Origin: Brevundimonas vancanneytii
GTDB taxonomy: Bacteria; Pseudomonadota; Alphaproteobacteria; Caulobacterales; Caulobacteraceae
Assembly (NCBI GenBank): GCA_945874855.1
Contig: CAMCIP010000001.1
Coordinates: 1-35,080 of the forward strand
DNA: 35,080 nt
Direction: 5' to 3'
A program made the position numbers and the translations under genes. Under the pieces are notes generated by a model that saw only the letters and a program-made list of their open reading frames with translations, did no database searches and had not been told where the DNA came from. Position 1 is the first letter of the stretch, and each line of letters opens with the position of its first letter. Positions 16,075 to 24,609 of the stretch are shown here, in pieces.

Positions 16075-17766
16075 TCACGCGGCCTGGCGGCTCGCGACAT
16101 CCGGGGCTGCGATGAGGGCCAGCAGGTCGGCGGCCTGGAAGGGCTTGGCCAGATGCCGGTCCGCCCCCGCGATGCGGGCGGCGGCCACATGCTCGGGCAG
16201 GGCGTTGGCCGTCAGCATGACGATGGGCGTGATCGGCCGCTCGGCCTCGCATTCGAAGTCACGGATGGCGCGGGTGGCGCTCAGCCCGTCCATCACCGGC
16301 ATCTGCATGTCCATCAGCACGAGGTCATAGGTGCCCTCGCGATAGGCCTGTACCGCCTGTTGGCCATTCTCGACCGAGGTCAACTCCACAGACGCCGAGG
16401 CCAGGATCAACTCCACCACCTTGCGGTTGGTGGGGTGGTCGTCGGCCAGAAGGACGCGAACCGCCTGCGCCTCCCGGGTCGGCCTGGACGCGGCCTCGGG
16501 CGTCGTGACGACAGGAGCCTCGGCCGCGTTCAGGGGCACCGTCAGGATGAAGGTCGACCCCCCGCCCGGCTCGCTCTCACAGTCCAGATCTCCGCCCATC
16601 ATTTCCGCCAGCTGGCGACAGATGGCCAGGCCGAGGCCGGAGCCGCCGAAGCGCCGGGTGACCGCCCCGTCCGCCTGTTCGAACCGGCCGAACAGCCGGT
16701 CCTTCTGTGCCCCGTCAAAGCCGATGCCCGTGTCGCTGACGGCCAGCCGCAGGGTCGGGGCACCGCCCGGGGCCGCACCACATTGGGCATCCAGCTTGAT
16801 CAGCCCCGCCTCAGTGAACTTCACCGCATTGGACACGAGGTTGCAGACCACCTGCTTCAGCCGCACCACGTCGCCGCGCACCCAAGACGGGCAGGCCGGG
16901 CAGACGTCCACCACCAGGGCCAGACCCTTGGCGGCGGCTGAAGCACGATACAGGTCGGCGGCTTCGTTGACGGCTGCGGCCAGGTCGAAGGGTTCGTCCT
17001 CCAGCGACAGCCGCCCGCTCTCGATGCGCGCCAGATCCAGGATGTCGCCGAGCAGGGTCAGCAGCATCCGGCTGGAGCTCTGCATCAGCTCCAGGATATC
17101 GCGCTGGTCAGGATCCAGATCCGTCTGGCCCAGCGCCTGGGCCAGGCCGATCACGCCGTTCAGCGGCGTGCGGATCTCGTGGCTCATATTGGCCAGAAAC
17201 AGGCTCTTGGCGGCATTGGCGGCCTGGGCGGCGTCGCGCGCCTCGGCCAGGGCCTGGGCGTCCCGCTTCAGATCGGTGACGTCGTTGACCAGGGTGACGA
17301 TGCCGCCGGCCGAGGTGCGCCGGTCCTGGACGCGCAGCCAGCGCCCGTCGGCGCAGCGCTGCTCCAGCGTCGCTGACAGATTGTCCCGCGCGGCCAGCCG
17401 CTCGGCGCGCCATTCGGCCTCGCGCCCGAGGGCGTCGGCATAGATGCCCGCGTCCAGACCGATCTGCAGGACCTCCTCGAACGTCATGCCGACCTTCAGC
17501 CCGGCGGTCAGTTCAGGGTTCACCTCGGCATAGCGGGCGTTCCAGAGCACCAGTCGGCCCTCCGGGTCGTAGAAGCCCAGGGCGTCGGGTATGGCGTCGA
17601 CGGCTTCACGAATGTGATCGAGGGCCCGGTCATCCCGGTGATGCGCCGGCGTGGTCCGCCATCGGCTCCAGGCCCAGGCGGCGGCCAGCCCGCCAAGGCA
17701 CAAGGCCGCCACCACCGGCAACAGCGGGGCATCCAGCGACGTCAGAAAGGGCAGAACGGCGTCCAA
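16075..17766 (-). CDS. Hybrid sensor histidine kinase (PAS - HisKA - HATPase - receiver)
   Basis: This 563-residue kinase has one N-terminal membrane segment (about 15-34) and a PAS-type sensor (about 50-165; DALGFYDPEGRLVLWNARY). The dimerisation/phosphoacceptor domain carries His196 (MSHEIRTPLNG). The ATPase domain has the N box (Asn313), G1 box DTGIGF and G2 box GGSGLGL (about 345-380). A C-terminal receiver has Asp486 (LVLMDMQMP), the acidic pair in LLADDHPTN and Lys in LAKPF. Signal passes from His196 to Asp486 and then probably to a phosphotransfer protein not encoded here. The input is unknown. It is divergent from phoR across 157 bp. Confidence 0.95.
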   Translation of the reverse strand: MDAVLPFLTSLDAPLLPVVAALCLGGLAAAWAWSRWRTTPAHHRDDRALDHIREAVDAIPDALGFYDPEGRLVLWNARYAEVNPELTAGLKVGMTFEEVLQIGLDAGIYADALGREAEWRAERLAARDNLSATLEQRCADGRWLRVQDRRTSAGGIVTLVNDVTDLKRDAQALAEARDAAQAANAAKSLFLANMSHEIRTPLNGVIGLAQALGQTDLDPDQRDILELMQSSSRMLLTLLGDILDLARIESGRLSLEDEPFDLAAAVNEAADLYRASAAAKGLALVVDVCPACPSWVRGDVVRLKQVVCNLVSNAVKFTEAGLIKLDAQCGAAPGGAPTLRLAVSDTGIGFDGAQKDRLFGRFEQADGAVTRRFGGSGLGLAICRQLAEMMGGDLDCESEPGGGSTFILTVPLNAAEAPVVTTPEAASRPTREAQAVRVLLADDHPTNRKVVELILASASVELTSVENGQQAVQAYREGTYDLVLMDMQMPVMDGLSATRAIRDFECEAERPITPIVMLTANALPEHVAAARIAGADRHLAKPFQAADLLALIAAPDVASRQAA

Positions 17767-17849
17767 GGTGCAGCTTTCGGCTCCATCGACCCACCCTCGC
17801 GCCTACAGATGAACATTCCGTGCGCGACGCAGCGTCACCGTCACGCGAT

Positions 17850-17874
17850 TGGCGAAATGCATCGCTATTCGCCA
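17850..17874. repeat. Inverted repeat upstream of phoR
   Basis: TGGCGAA (17850-17856) and TTCGCCA (17868-17874) are perfect 7-bp inverted arms around an 11-nt spacer, with centres 18 bp apart. It lies about 50 bp upstream of the phoR ATG in the divergent region shared with the hybrid kinase gene. It has no resemblance to a Pho box. It may be an operator or the base of a leader hairpin. Confidence 0.4.
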
Positions 17875-17923
17875 TCGATCCGACGACTGGCCGCGGCCGA
17901 TTCGGCGGCCTAGAGAACCAGAG

Positions 17924-19345
17924 ATGCCCGACGCCAATTCCTCCTCGCCGATCGCGCCGACGGCCTCGTCGCGTCTTTGGACGGCGGGGGCCAGCGGTGG
18001 ACTGGCGGCGGCGGTGCTTCTGGGCGTTGCGGCGGTGAATCCGGACCAGGCCCCCTGGCTGGTGACGGGCGCCGTCGTGGTCGCCCTCGCCACCTGGCTG
18101 GTCAGCCGCCCGGGACCAACGCCCGTTGCATCCTCGCTGGCGGCCCCGGGCCCCGTGGCCCTGACGGGCGCGGCCGTTCCCGTCGTGGGCGCGCCCTCAC
18201 TGCTGGAGGCGGCGGTCGAGGCCCTGATCGACCCACTCCTCGTCGTCAGCGGGGGGGAGCCGGACGACATTGCAGGTCGACGGGTGGTGATGGCCAACCG
18301 CGCCGCGCGCGACCTTTTGCGCCTCAGCCGCGAAGGCGCGCTTCTGGTCTCGGTGCTGCGTGACCCGACGGTGCTGGAGGCGGTGGACGAAGCCCTGTTC
18401 GGCGGTGTGGCCCGATCCGTCGCCTGGGCGGCGGCAGGCGCCCAGGCGCGCCACTGGCAGGCCCAGGTGCGCCCATTGCCCGCGATCGACGATCGCCGTC
18501 TGGCCCTGGTGGTCCTGCGCGACGAAACCGATGTGCGGCGCATGGAGTTGATGCGGGTCGACTTCCTCGCCAACGCCAGTCACGAACTGCGCACGCCACT
18601 GGCCTCCCTCGCCGGATTCATCGAGACGCTGAAGGGACATGCCCGCGACGACCCCAAGGCGCGCGACCGCTTCCTCGACATCATGGGGGCCCAGGCCGAG
18701 CGGATGAGCCGGCTGGTCGCCGACCTGCTGTCGCTCAGCCGCATCGAGCTGAACGAACACATTCCGCCGTCCGGGCGCCTCGACCTGACGCGGGCGGTGG
18801 CCGATGTGGTCGACGCGCTCAGCGTATTGACCCACGAGCGGGACGTGCGCGTCGAGGTATCGGCGCAAGACGGCGTGCGCATCCGGGGCGAGCGCGACGA
18901 AATCCTGCAGGTCGTCCAGAATCTGATGGACAATGCGGTGAAGTACTCACCGCGCGAGGGGGTCGTCACCGTCGAGGTGCACTCGGGTCTCACGCTGGAG
19001 AAGGCCATGGGCGCCTGGTTCGAGGGGGCCTCGCGTCTGCCCTTGCTGACGCCGGATCGGGACGAGGCCGTTCGCTATGCCGCAGTGGTCGTGCGAGATG
19101 CGGGGCCGGGGCTGGCACGGGAGCACCTGCCACGCCTGACCGAGCGGTTCTATCGGGTCGAGGGCCAGAAGAGCGGCGACCGGCCCGGCACAGGGCTGGG
19201 TCTCGCCATCGTCAAACATATCGTCAACCGCCATCGCGGCGGACTGTCGGTCGAAAGCGTGCCCGGACAGGGCGCGGTCTTCACCGCCTTTTTCCCCATG
19301 GCCGAGGCCCCGCCGCCCCGGACAGGCATGGGCCCTGCGCTGTAA
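17924..19345 (+). CDS. phoR: Phosphate regulon sensor histidine kinase PhoR
   Basis: This membrane kinase phosphorylates PhoB when phosphate is scarce, under control of PstSCAB and PhoU. With the ATG at 17924 it has 473 residues. Two membrane segments (about 18-38 and 44-61) join through a very short periplasmic loop, typical of PhoR, which does not itself bind phosphate. A degenerate PAS region (about 95-200) links to HisKA with His220 (NASHELRTPLASLAGF) and an ATPase domain with DNAVKYSP, DAGPGL and GTGLGLAIVKH. The gene heads the run phoR-pstC-pstA-pstB-phoU-phoB, and its stop codon lies within the Pho-box-like array in front of pstC. Confidence 0.95.
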   Translation: MPDANSSSPIAPTASSRLWTAGASGGLAAAVLLGVAAVNPDQAPWLVTGAVVVALATWLVSRPGPTPVASSLAAPGPVALTGAAVPVVGAPSLLEAAVEALIDPLLVVSGGEPDDIAGRRVVMANRAARDLLRLSREGALLVSVLRDPTVLEAVDEALFGGVARSVAWAAAGAQARHWQAQVRPLPAIDDRRLALVVLRDETDVRRMELMRVDFLANASHELRTPLASLAGFIETLKGHARDDPKARDRFLDIMGAQAERMSRLVADLLSLSRIELNEHIPPSGRLDLTRAVADVVDALSVLTHERDVRVEVSAQDGVRIRGERDEILQVVQNLMDNAVKYSPREGVVTVEVHSGLTLEKAMGAWFEGASRLPLLTPDRDEAVRYAAVVVRDAGPGLAREHLPRLTERFYRVEGQKSGDRPGTGLGLAIVKHIVNRHRGGLSVESVPGQGAVFTAFFPMAEAPPPRTGMGPAL

Positions 19346-19379
19346 CGTAACTGTCACCGAGCAGTCGTAATCCGCTGAC
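19340..19379 (+). promoter_or_regulatory. Pho-box-like heptamer array before pstC
   Basis: Four heptamers occur at an exact 11-bp period with 4-bp spacers: CTGTAAC (19340), CTGTCAC (19351), CAGTCGT (19362) and CGCTGAC (19373). The first three match the PhoB half-site CTGTCAT at 5, 6 and 5 of 7 positions; the fourth is poor (3 of 7). PhoB binds direct repeats of this kind on one DNA face. The site is 72-112 bp upstream of the pstC start and overlaps the last two codons of phoR, TAA included. I could not assign a clear -10 element. Confidence 0.7.
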
Positions 19380-19451
19380 CAATCACGGGCAGTTTCCCGG
19401 CGGGGCGAGCCGGCCGTTCGGCACGGTCCGAGTCGCCCATTCCCGGACCCC

Positions 19452-20882
19452 ATGATCTGGCTTCTGATTTTCCTCGTCATCGTTCTGGCGCTCGCGGCCT
19501 TCGTCGGGGGCCGCGCCATCGCCGCGCGCCGGGCGCGTGACGAGAAGCCTCATTCGCGTCCTGAGCAGCACGGATTCTATGCAGCGATCTGGGTCGCGGG
19601 ACCCGCCCTGGCGGCGGTCCTGATCGCTTCCGCCATCGGCGCGCCGGTCGAGCGGCGCCTGCTGGAAGCCGGTCAGCCGGAAGCGGTGTCGGCCCTGGAG
19701 GATTTCCGTCGCGACGCCTTCTACGCCGACGTGACCCGCGTCGCCGCAGGCCAGGCCCCCGTCCAGCCGTGGGAAGCGCCGCTGGCCGGCGCGATGACCG
19801 AACAGGCCCAGCGCGCCGTCCAGCTGGATCAGGTGCGTGTCATCGGTGCCGTGGTTCTGGCTCTGCTGGCGGCAGCCCTGGGCGGTCTTTTCGCCTTCTC
19901 ACGGATCCGTCCGGACCTGCGGGCGCGCAACCGCGTCGAGGGCTGGGTCGTCGCTGTGCTGCTGGCCTGTTCGGCCGTGGCCGTGCTCACCACCGTGGGG
20001 ATCATTGCGGCCCTGCTGGTCGACGCGACGCGCTTCTTCCAGGCCGTACCGGTCGCCGACTTCCTGTTCGGCACCCAGTGGAGCCCGCAGACCGCGATCC
20101 GCGCCGATCAGGTCGGATCCACCGGCGCCTTCGGGGCCCTGCCTCTTTTCGCGGGCACCTTCCTGATCATGCTGATCGCCATGACCGTGGCCGCGCCGGT
20201 CGGGCTGATGTCGGCCATCTATCTTTCCGAGTACGCCAGTCCCCTGACACGCGCCGTGGTGAAGCCGGTGCTGGAGATTCTGGCCGGGGTGCCGACCGTC
20301 GTCTACGGCTTCTTCGCCGCCCTGACCGTGGGTCCGGCTTTCCGCGAGGGTTTCAACTGGATCGGCGCGCAACTGGTCGGCGGCCCCCTGGACGGGCTGG
20401 GCGAGTATCTGATGCTGGTGCAGAACCAGATGGCCCTGGTCGCGGGCGGGGTGATGGGGATCATGCTCATCCCCTTCGTCAGCTCCCTGTCCGACGACAT
20501 CCTGAACGCCGTGCCTCAGTCGCTTCGCGACGGATCTCTGGCCATGGGGGCGACCCGGTCCGAGACGGTCGGGCGCGTGCTGATGCCCGCAGCCCTGCCG
20601 GGCGTCGCCGGTGCCCTGTTGCTGGCCGTGTCGCGCGCGGTCGGTGAGACCATGATCGTGACCATGGCCGCCGGACTTGCCGCGCGCTTGACGCTCAATC
20701 CGCTGGATACGGTCACGACGGTGACGGTGCAGATCGTGACCCTTCTGACCGGCGACCAGGAGTTTGACTCGACCAAGACCCTGTCCGCCTTCGGCCTGGG
20801 CCTGACCCTGTTCCTGGCCACCCTCCTGCTGAACGTGGTCGCCCAGCGCATCGTCCAGACCTATCGGCAACAGTATGACTGA
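19452..20882 (+). CDS. pstC: Phosphate ABC transporter permease PstC
   Basis: This is one of the two membrane subunits of the high-affinity phosphate importer. At 476 residues it is longer than enteric PstC (about 320). The extra N-terminal part (about 1-150) holds two or three membrane segments and a polar loop, like the DUF3708-type extension I know from alphaproteobacterial PstC. The permease core follows, with APVGLMSAIYLSEYAS, VLEILAGVPTVVYGFFA and the ABC-contacting loop SLAMGATRSETVGRVLMPAALPG. It overlaps pstA by 8 bp. The Pho-box-like array upstream suggests PhoB activation. Confidence 0.95.
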   Translation: MIWLLIFLVIVLALAAFVGGRAIAARRARDEKPHSRPEQHGFYAAIWVAGPALAAVLIASAIGAPVERRLLEAGQPEAVSALEDFRRDAFYADVTRVAAGQAPVQPWEAPLAGAMTEQAQRAVQLDQVRVIGAVVLALLAAALGGLFAFSRIRPDLRARNRVEGWVVAVLLACSAVAVLTTVGIIAALLVDATRFFQAVPVADFLFGTQWSPQTAIRADQVGSTGAFGALPLFAGTFLIMLIAMTVAAPVGLMSAIYLSEYASPLTRAVVKPVLEILAGVPTVVYGFFAALTVGPAFREGFNWIGAQLVGGPLDGLGEYLMLVQNQMALVAGGVMGIMLIPFVSSLSDDILNAVPQSLRDGSLAMGATRSETVGRVLMPAALPGVAGALLLAVSRAVGETMIVTMAAGLAARLTLNPLDTVTTVTVQIVTLLTGDQEFDSTKTLSAFGLGLTLFLATLLLNVVAQRIVQTYRQQYD

Positions 20883-22167
20883 CGCCCCCTCCCGCGCCGG
20901 TTCCGATCCGCGAATGGATCGCCTGAAGGCGGGCCTGCGCCGCCGCTATGGCCGAGAGCGCCGCTTTCGCCTTTACGGCCTGTTGGCCATCGCCGTGGCC
21001 ATCGGTTTTCTGGCCTTGTTGCTGGGCCGGATCTGGGATCAGGGCCACACCGCCTTCATCGCCCACAATCTCGAGGTCGAGGTCTTCATGGACCCGGCCC
21101 GTATCGACCCCGACTATCCCCAGGGCACCAACTTCCCCCAGATGGTGGCCGAACAGCAGCTGGCGGCCCGGGGTCTGAGCGACGACGCGACCGGACGGGC
21201 GTCCTCCGAGTTGCGCGGACTGTTCTCTTCGGAGCTGAAGTTTCAGGCCGGCGATCTGGTGCGGGCCGATCCTTCCGTGATCGGCAAGACGGTGACGATC
21301 AACGCCCCCCTGTCCGACGATGCGGATCTGTATTTCAAGGGCGAGATCGAGCGCGACACCCCGGCGGACCAGCGCCGTCTGACCGACCGCCAGCTGGACT
21401 GGCTGGACCGGCTGGAGGCCGAGGGTCTGGTGGAGCGGCGCTTCAACACCCTGCTGTTCACCAACGGCGACTCCACCGAGCCCGAGCTGGCCGGCGTTCT
21501 GGGCGCGGTCGTGGGGTCGGCCCTGTTGCTGCTGGTGACCGCCTTACTGGCCATTCCGATCGGCGTCGCGGCGGCCGTCTACCTCGAGGAGTTCGCGCCC
21601 AAGAACAGGCTCAGCGCCCTGATCGAGGTCAACATCAACAATCTGGCCGCAGTGCCGTCGATCGTTTACGGCCTGCTGGGCCTCGCCCTGTTCATCAACT
21701 GGATGCACCTGCCGAGATCGTCGCCGCTGGTGGGCGGTCTGGTGCTGGCCCTCATGGCGCTGCCGACCATCATCATCGCCACCCGCTCGTCGCTGAAGGC
21801 GGTGCCGCCGTCGATCCGCGAGGCGGCGCTGGCGCTGGGCGCATCGCGCATCCAGACGGTGTTCCAGCACGTCCTGCCCCTCGCGATGCCGGGCGTGATG
21901 ACGGGCGCCATCATCTCCATGGCCCATGCGCTGGGCGAGACTGCGCCGTTGCTTTTGATCGGCATGGTCAGCTTCGTGCCCGGCGTGGCGACAAGTTTCA
22001 CCGACCCGACGGGTGCCCTCCCGTCCCTCATCTACATCTGGGAGAACGCCTCGGAGCGCGCGTTCCATGAACGCACCGCCGCGGCCATCATGGTTCTCCT
22101 CGCCTTCATGATCGTCATGAACGCCGCCGCCATCATCCTGCGGCGCCGTTTCGAACGCCGGTGGTAA
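20875..22167 (+). CDS. pstA: Phosphate ABC transporter permease PstA
   Basis: This is the second permease of the phosphate importer, with 430 residues compared with about 300 in enteric bacteria. After an N-terminal membrane segment (about 35-55) a long periplasmic insert (about 60-200; NLEVEVFMDPARIDPDYPQG) resembles the DUF3333-type domain of alphaproteobacterial PstA. The transport core includes VYLEEFAPKN, LAAVPSIVYGLLGL and the coupling loop REAALALGASRIQTVFQHVLP followed by HALGETAPLLLIG. It is overlapped by pstC at the 5' end and meets pstB at the 3' end. Confidence 0.95.
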   Translation: MTDAPSRAGSDPRMDRLKAGLRRRYGRERRFRLYGLLAIAVAIGFLALLLGRIWDQGHTAFIAHNLEVEVFMDPARIDPDYPQGTNFPQMVAEQQLAARGLSDDATGRASSELRGLFSSELKFQAGDLVRADPSVIGKTVTINAPLSDDADLYFKGEIERDTPADQRRLTDRQLDWLDRLEAEGLVERRFNTLLFTNGDSTEPELAGVLGAVVGSALLLLVTALLAIPIGVAAAVYLEEFAPKNRLSALIEVNINNLAAVPSIVYGLLGLALFINWMHLPRSSPLVGGLVLALMALPTIIIATRSSLKAVPPSIREAALALGASRIQTVFQHVLPLAMPGVMTGAIISMAHALGETAPLLLIGMVSFVPGVATSFTDPTGALPSLIYIWENASERAFHERTAAAIMVLLAFMIVMNAAAIILRRRFERRW

Positions 22168-22172
22168 AGCTG

Positions 22173-23087
22173 ATGAAGTTCCAGATCTTCCGCGCCCAGG
22201 ACGACCGAGCCGGTGGGTCGGGCGACCCGACGGCAACGCCTCCCCTCGGCGGCCAGGGCCTGCCCGACGCCCAGCCGGCCGCTCCGACGATGGACGCCGC
22301 GGTGAAGCCGCGTCCGGCTGAGCCGATGGGGCCGATCAAGATCCGCGCCCGCGATGTGTCCGTCTTCTATGGCGACAAGCAGGCGCTGTTCGACGTCGCC
22401 CTGGACATTCCCGACAAGACCGTGACGGCCTTCATCGGCCCGTCGGGTTGCGGCAAGTCGACCTTCCTGCGCTGCCTGAACCGGATGAACGACACCATCT
22501 CCATCGCCAGGGTGACCGGGCGGATCGAGATGGACGGCGAGGACATCAACGCCCGTTCGGTCGATCCCGTGCTGTTGCGCGCCCGGGTCGGCATGGTGTT
22601 CCAAAAGCCCAACCCCTTCCCCAAGTCGATCTATGAGAACGTGGCCTATGGCCCGCGCATCCATGGCCTGACCTCCAGCAAGGCCGAGATGGACCAGGTG
22701 GTCGAGGCGTCGCTGCGGCGCGCCGGTCTGTGGGAGGAGGTTGCGGATCGGCTGCAGTCGCCGGGAACCGGCCTGTCGGGCGGTCAGCAGCAACGTCTGG
22801 TCATCGCCCGTGCCATCGCGGTCGAGCCCGAGGTCATCCTGATGGACGAGCCCTGCTCGGCCCTGGACCCCATCGCCACGGCCAAGATCGAGGAACTGAT
22901 CGACGAGCTGCGTGAGCGCTACTGCATCGTCATCGTCACCCACTCGATGGCCCAGGCGGCGCGGGTCAGCCAGCGTACCGCCTTCTTCCACCTGGGCCGT
23001 CTTGTCGAGCATGGGCCGACCGAGGAAATCTTCACGAATCCCCGCGAACGGCGCACGCTGGACTACATCACCGGCAGGTTCGGCTAA
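22173..23087 (+). CDS. pstB: Phosphate ABC transporter ATP-binding protein PstB
   Basis: This ATPase powers PstC/PstA. With the ATG at 22173 it has 304 residues; a GTG at 22161 that overlaps the pstA stop is an alternative adding four residues. The Walker A GPSGCGKST is at 89-97, the Q loop in MVFQKPNPFP, the signature LSGGQQQR at 201-208, Walker B VILMDEP at 221-227 and the switch His in VTHSM. The core from about residue 54 is typical PstB. The first 50 residues are a Gly/Pro/Ala-rich extension absent from most PstB proteins. The phoU start follows 8 bp after the stop. Confidence 0.96.
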   Translation: MKFQIFRAQDDRAGGSGDPTATPPLGGQGLPDAQPAAPTMDAAVKPRPAEPMGPIKIRARDVSVFYGDKQALFDVALDIPDKTVTAFIGPSGCGKSTFLRCLNRMNDTISIARVTGRIEMDGEDINARSVDPVLLRARVGMVFQKPNPFPKSIYENVAYGPRIHGLTSSKAEMDQVVEASLRRAGLWEEVADRLQSPGTGLSGGQQQRLVIARAIAVEPEVILMDEPCSALDPIATAKIEELIDELRERYCIVIVTHSMAQAARVSQRTAFFHLGRLVEHGPTEEIFTNPRERRTLDYITGRFG

Positions 23088-23095
23088 GGCGGCGA

Positions 23096-23815
23096 ATGAA
23101 CCAGCACACGGTCAAGTCCTACGGCGACGAGCTGAACCAGCTCACGGCCGAGGTCGCCCGCATGGGCGGCCTTGCGGAGGCGCAGGTCGCCGATGCGGTG
23201 GACTCCGTGGCGCGCCGCGACGTGGCCCTGGCCCAGGCCGTGACCCAGCGCGACGTCCGGCTGGACGCCATGCACCACGACATCGAGAAGAAGGCCATCC
23301 GCCTGATCGCGCTGCGGCAGCCGGTGGCGTCTGACCTGCGCAAGACGCTGGCGGCCATGAAGCTGGCGGTCGATCTGGAGCGGACGGGCGATCTGGCCCG
23401 CAACATCGCCAAACGGGCGCTGATCCTCGCCGAGGGCGAGCCCATGCTGCCGCTGACCCGCTCGATCGAGCGGATGGGCCGATTGGTCTCGACCCGGCTG
23501 CGCGACGTCATGGACGCCTACACCGCCTCCGAGGTCGATCGCGCCATGGCGGTCTGGACTTCGGACGACGAGGTGGACGAGCACTACAACAGCCTGTTCC
23601 GCGAGTTGCTGACCTATATGATGGGTGACCCGCGGACGATTACGGCCTGCACCCATCTGCTGTTCATGGCCAAGAACCTGGAACGCATCGGCGATCATGC
23701 GACCAATATCGCCGAGACCATCCACTATGAGATCACCGGCGGCGACATGATCGGCGAACGCCCGCGCCTGTCCGCCTTGCCGAGCGAGTTCGAGTTCACG
23801 GGCGGGGCCGCCTGA
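23096..23815 (+). CDS. phoU: Phosphate signalling protein PhoU
   Basis: PhoU links the Pst transporter to PhoR and keeps the Pho response off when phosphate is plentiful. It has 239 residues, normal for the family. Two three-helix repeats are visible, each ending in the metal-binding signature: DLERTGDLARNIAKR (about 93-107) and NLERIGDHATNIAE (about 194-207). IALRQPVASDLR (about 71-82) is also conserved. It is cytoplasmic and associates with the membrane complex. It follows pstB by 8 bp and precedes phoB by 34 bp. Confidence 0.97.
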   Translation: MNQHTVKSYGDELNQLTAEVARMGGLAEAQVADAVDSVARRDVALAQAVTQRDVRLDAMHHDIEKKAIRLIALRQPVASDLRKTLAAMKLAVDLERTGDLARNIAKRALILAEGEPMLPLTRSIERMGRLVSTRLRDVMDAYTASEVDRAMAVWTSDDEVDEHYNSLFRELLTYMMGDPRTITACTHLLFMAKNLERIGDHATNIAETIHYEITGGDMIGERPRLSALPSEFEFTGGAA

Positions 23816-23849
23816 CCCGCCGAACGCCTGACCGACCGGAGAGCCTGAC

Positions 23850-24539
23850 GTGCAGCCTTATGTTCTGGTGATGGAAGACGAGGACGCCCTCGCCACCCTG
23901 CTGCAGTACAATCTGGAGAAGGAGGGCTATCGCGTCGTGGTCGCCTCCGACGGGGAGGAGGGTCTGGTCCAGATCGACGAGCGCCTGCCCGACCTGGTCC
24001 TGCTGGACTGGATGCTGCCCAAGGTGTCGGGCATCGAGGTGTGCCGTCGCCTGCGCGGCCGGCCCGAGACGCGCAACCTGCCGATCATCATGCTGACCGC
24101 CCGCGGCGAGGAGACCGATCGCGTGCGCGGGCTGGACACCGGCGCCGACGACTATCTGACCAAGCCCTTCTCGATGACCGAGCTGATCGCCCGCATCCGC
24201 GCCGTGCTGCGCCGCATCCGTCCGGGCCTGGCCGACGACCGCATCAACCACGGCGACATCATCATCGACCGCGTCGCCCACCGCGTCCGCCGCGCCGGGG
24301 CCGAGGTCCATCTCGGCCCGACCGAATTCCGTCTGCTGGATCACTTCATGCAGCACCCGGGCCGGGTCTTCAGCCGCGAACAGCTGCTGGACGCCGTCTG
24401 GGGCTCGGACGTCTATGTGGAAGCCCGCACGGTCGACGTCCATGTCGGCCGGCTGCGCAAGGCGCTGGGCGTCGACGGCACGGTCAACCCGATCCGCACG
24501 GTCCGCTCGGCGGGCTATTCGCTGGATCTGGAGGGGTGA
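23850..24539 (+). CDS. phoB: Phosphate regulon response regulator PhoB
   Basis: This is an OmpR-family transcription factor of 229 residues. The receiver domain has acidic residues near 9-12, phosphorylation site Asp53 (LLDWMLP), Thr in MLTARG and Lys in LTKPFS. The winged-helix domain (about 128-228) contains HLGPTEFRLLDHFMQHPGRVFSREQLLDAVWG and VDVHVGRLRKAL, the classical PhoB recognition region. The start is GTG at 23850, with GGAGAG (23838-23843) six bases upstream supporting it. Phosphorylated by PhoR, it should bind the heptamer array at 19340-19379. Confidence 0.97.
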   Translation: MQPYVLVMEDEDALATLLQYNLEKEGYRVVVASDGEEGLVQIDERLPDLVLLDWMLPKVSGIEVCRRLRGRPETRNLPIIMLTARGEETDRVRGLDTGADDYLTKPFSMTELIARIRAVLRRIRPGLADDRINHGDIIIDRVAHRVRRAGAEVHLGPTEFRLLDHFMQHPGRVFSREQLLDAVWGSDVYVEARTVDVHVGRLRKALGVDGTVNPIRTVRSAGYSLDLEG

Positions 24540-24584
24540 CGCCGCGTCGCTGGCGCTTCGGGGCCAGGGCGGGCTAGGCTTCGA

Positions 24585-24602
24585 CCCTCGTTTCGAGGGG
24601 AG
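24585..24602 (+). promoter_or_regulatory. Hairpin overlapping the ribosome site of the GGT-family gene
   Basis: CCCTCG (24585-24590), loop TTT, CGAGGG (24594-24599) form a perfect 6-bp stem in the 70-bp gap after phoB. The 3' arm is part of the only good Shine-Dalgarno, GAGGGGAG (24595-24602), for the ATG at 24610. Folding in RNA would hide this site. No T-tract follows, so a terminator is unlikely. Confidence 0.5.
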
Positions 24603-24609
24603 CCACCAG

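Noticed and set aside
17830..17845. GCGTCACCGTCAC repeat upstream of phoR as a Pho box
   Set aside because: The repeat period is 6 bp, not 11, and no second half-site is properly spaced.
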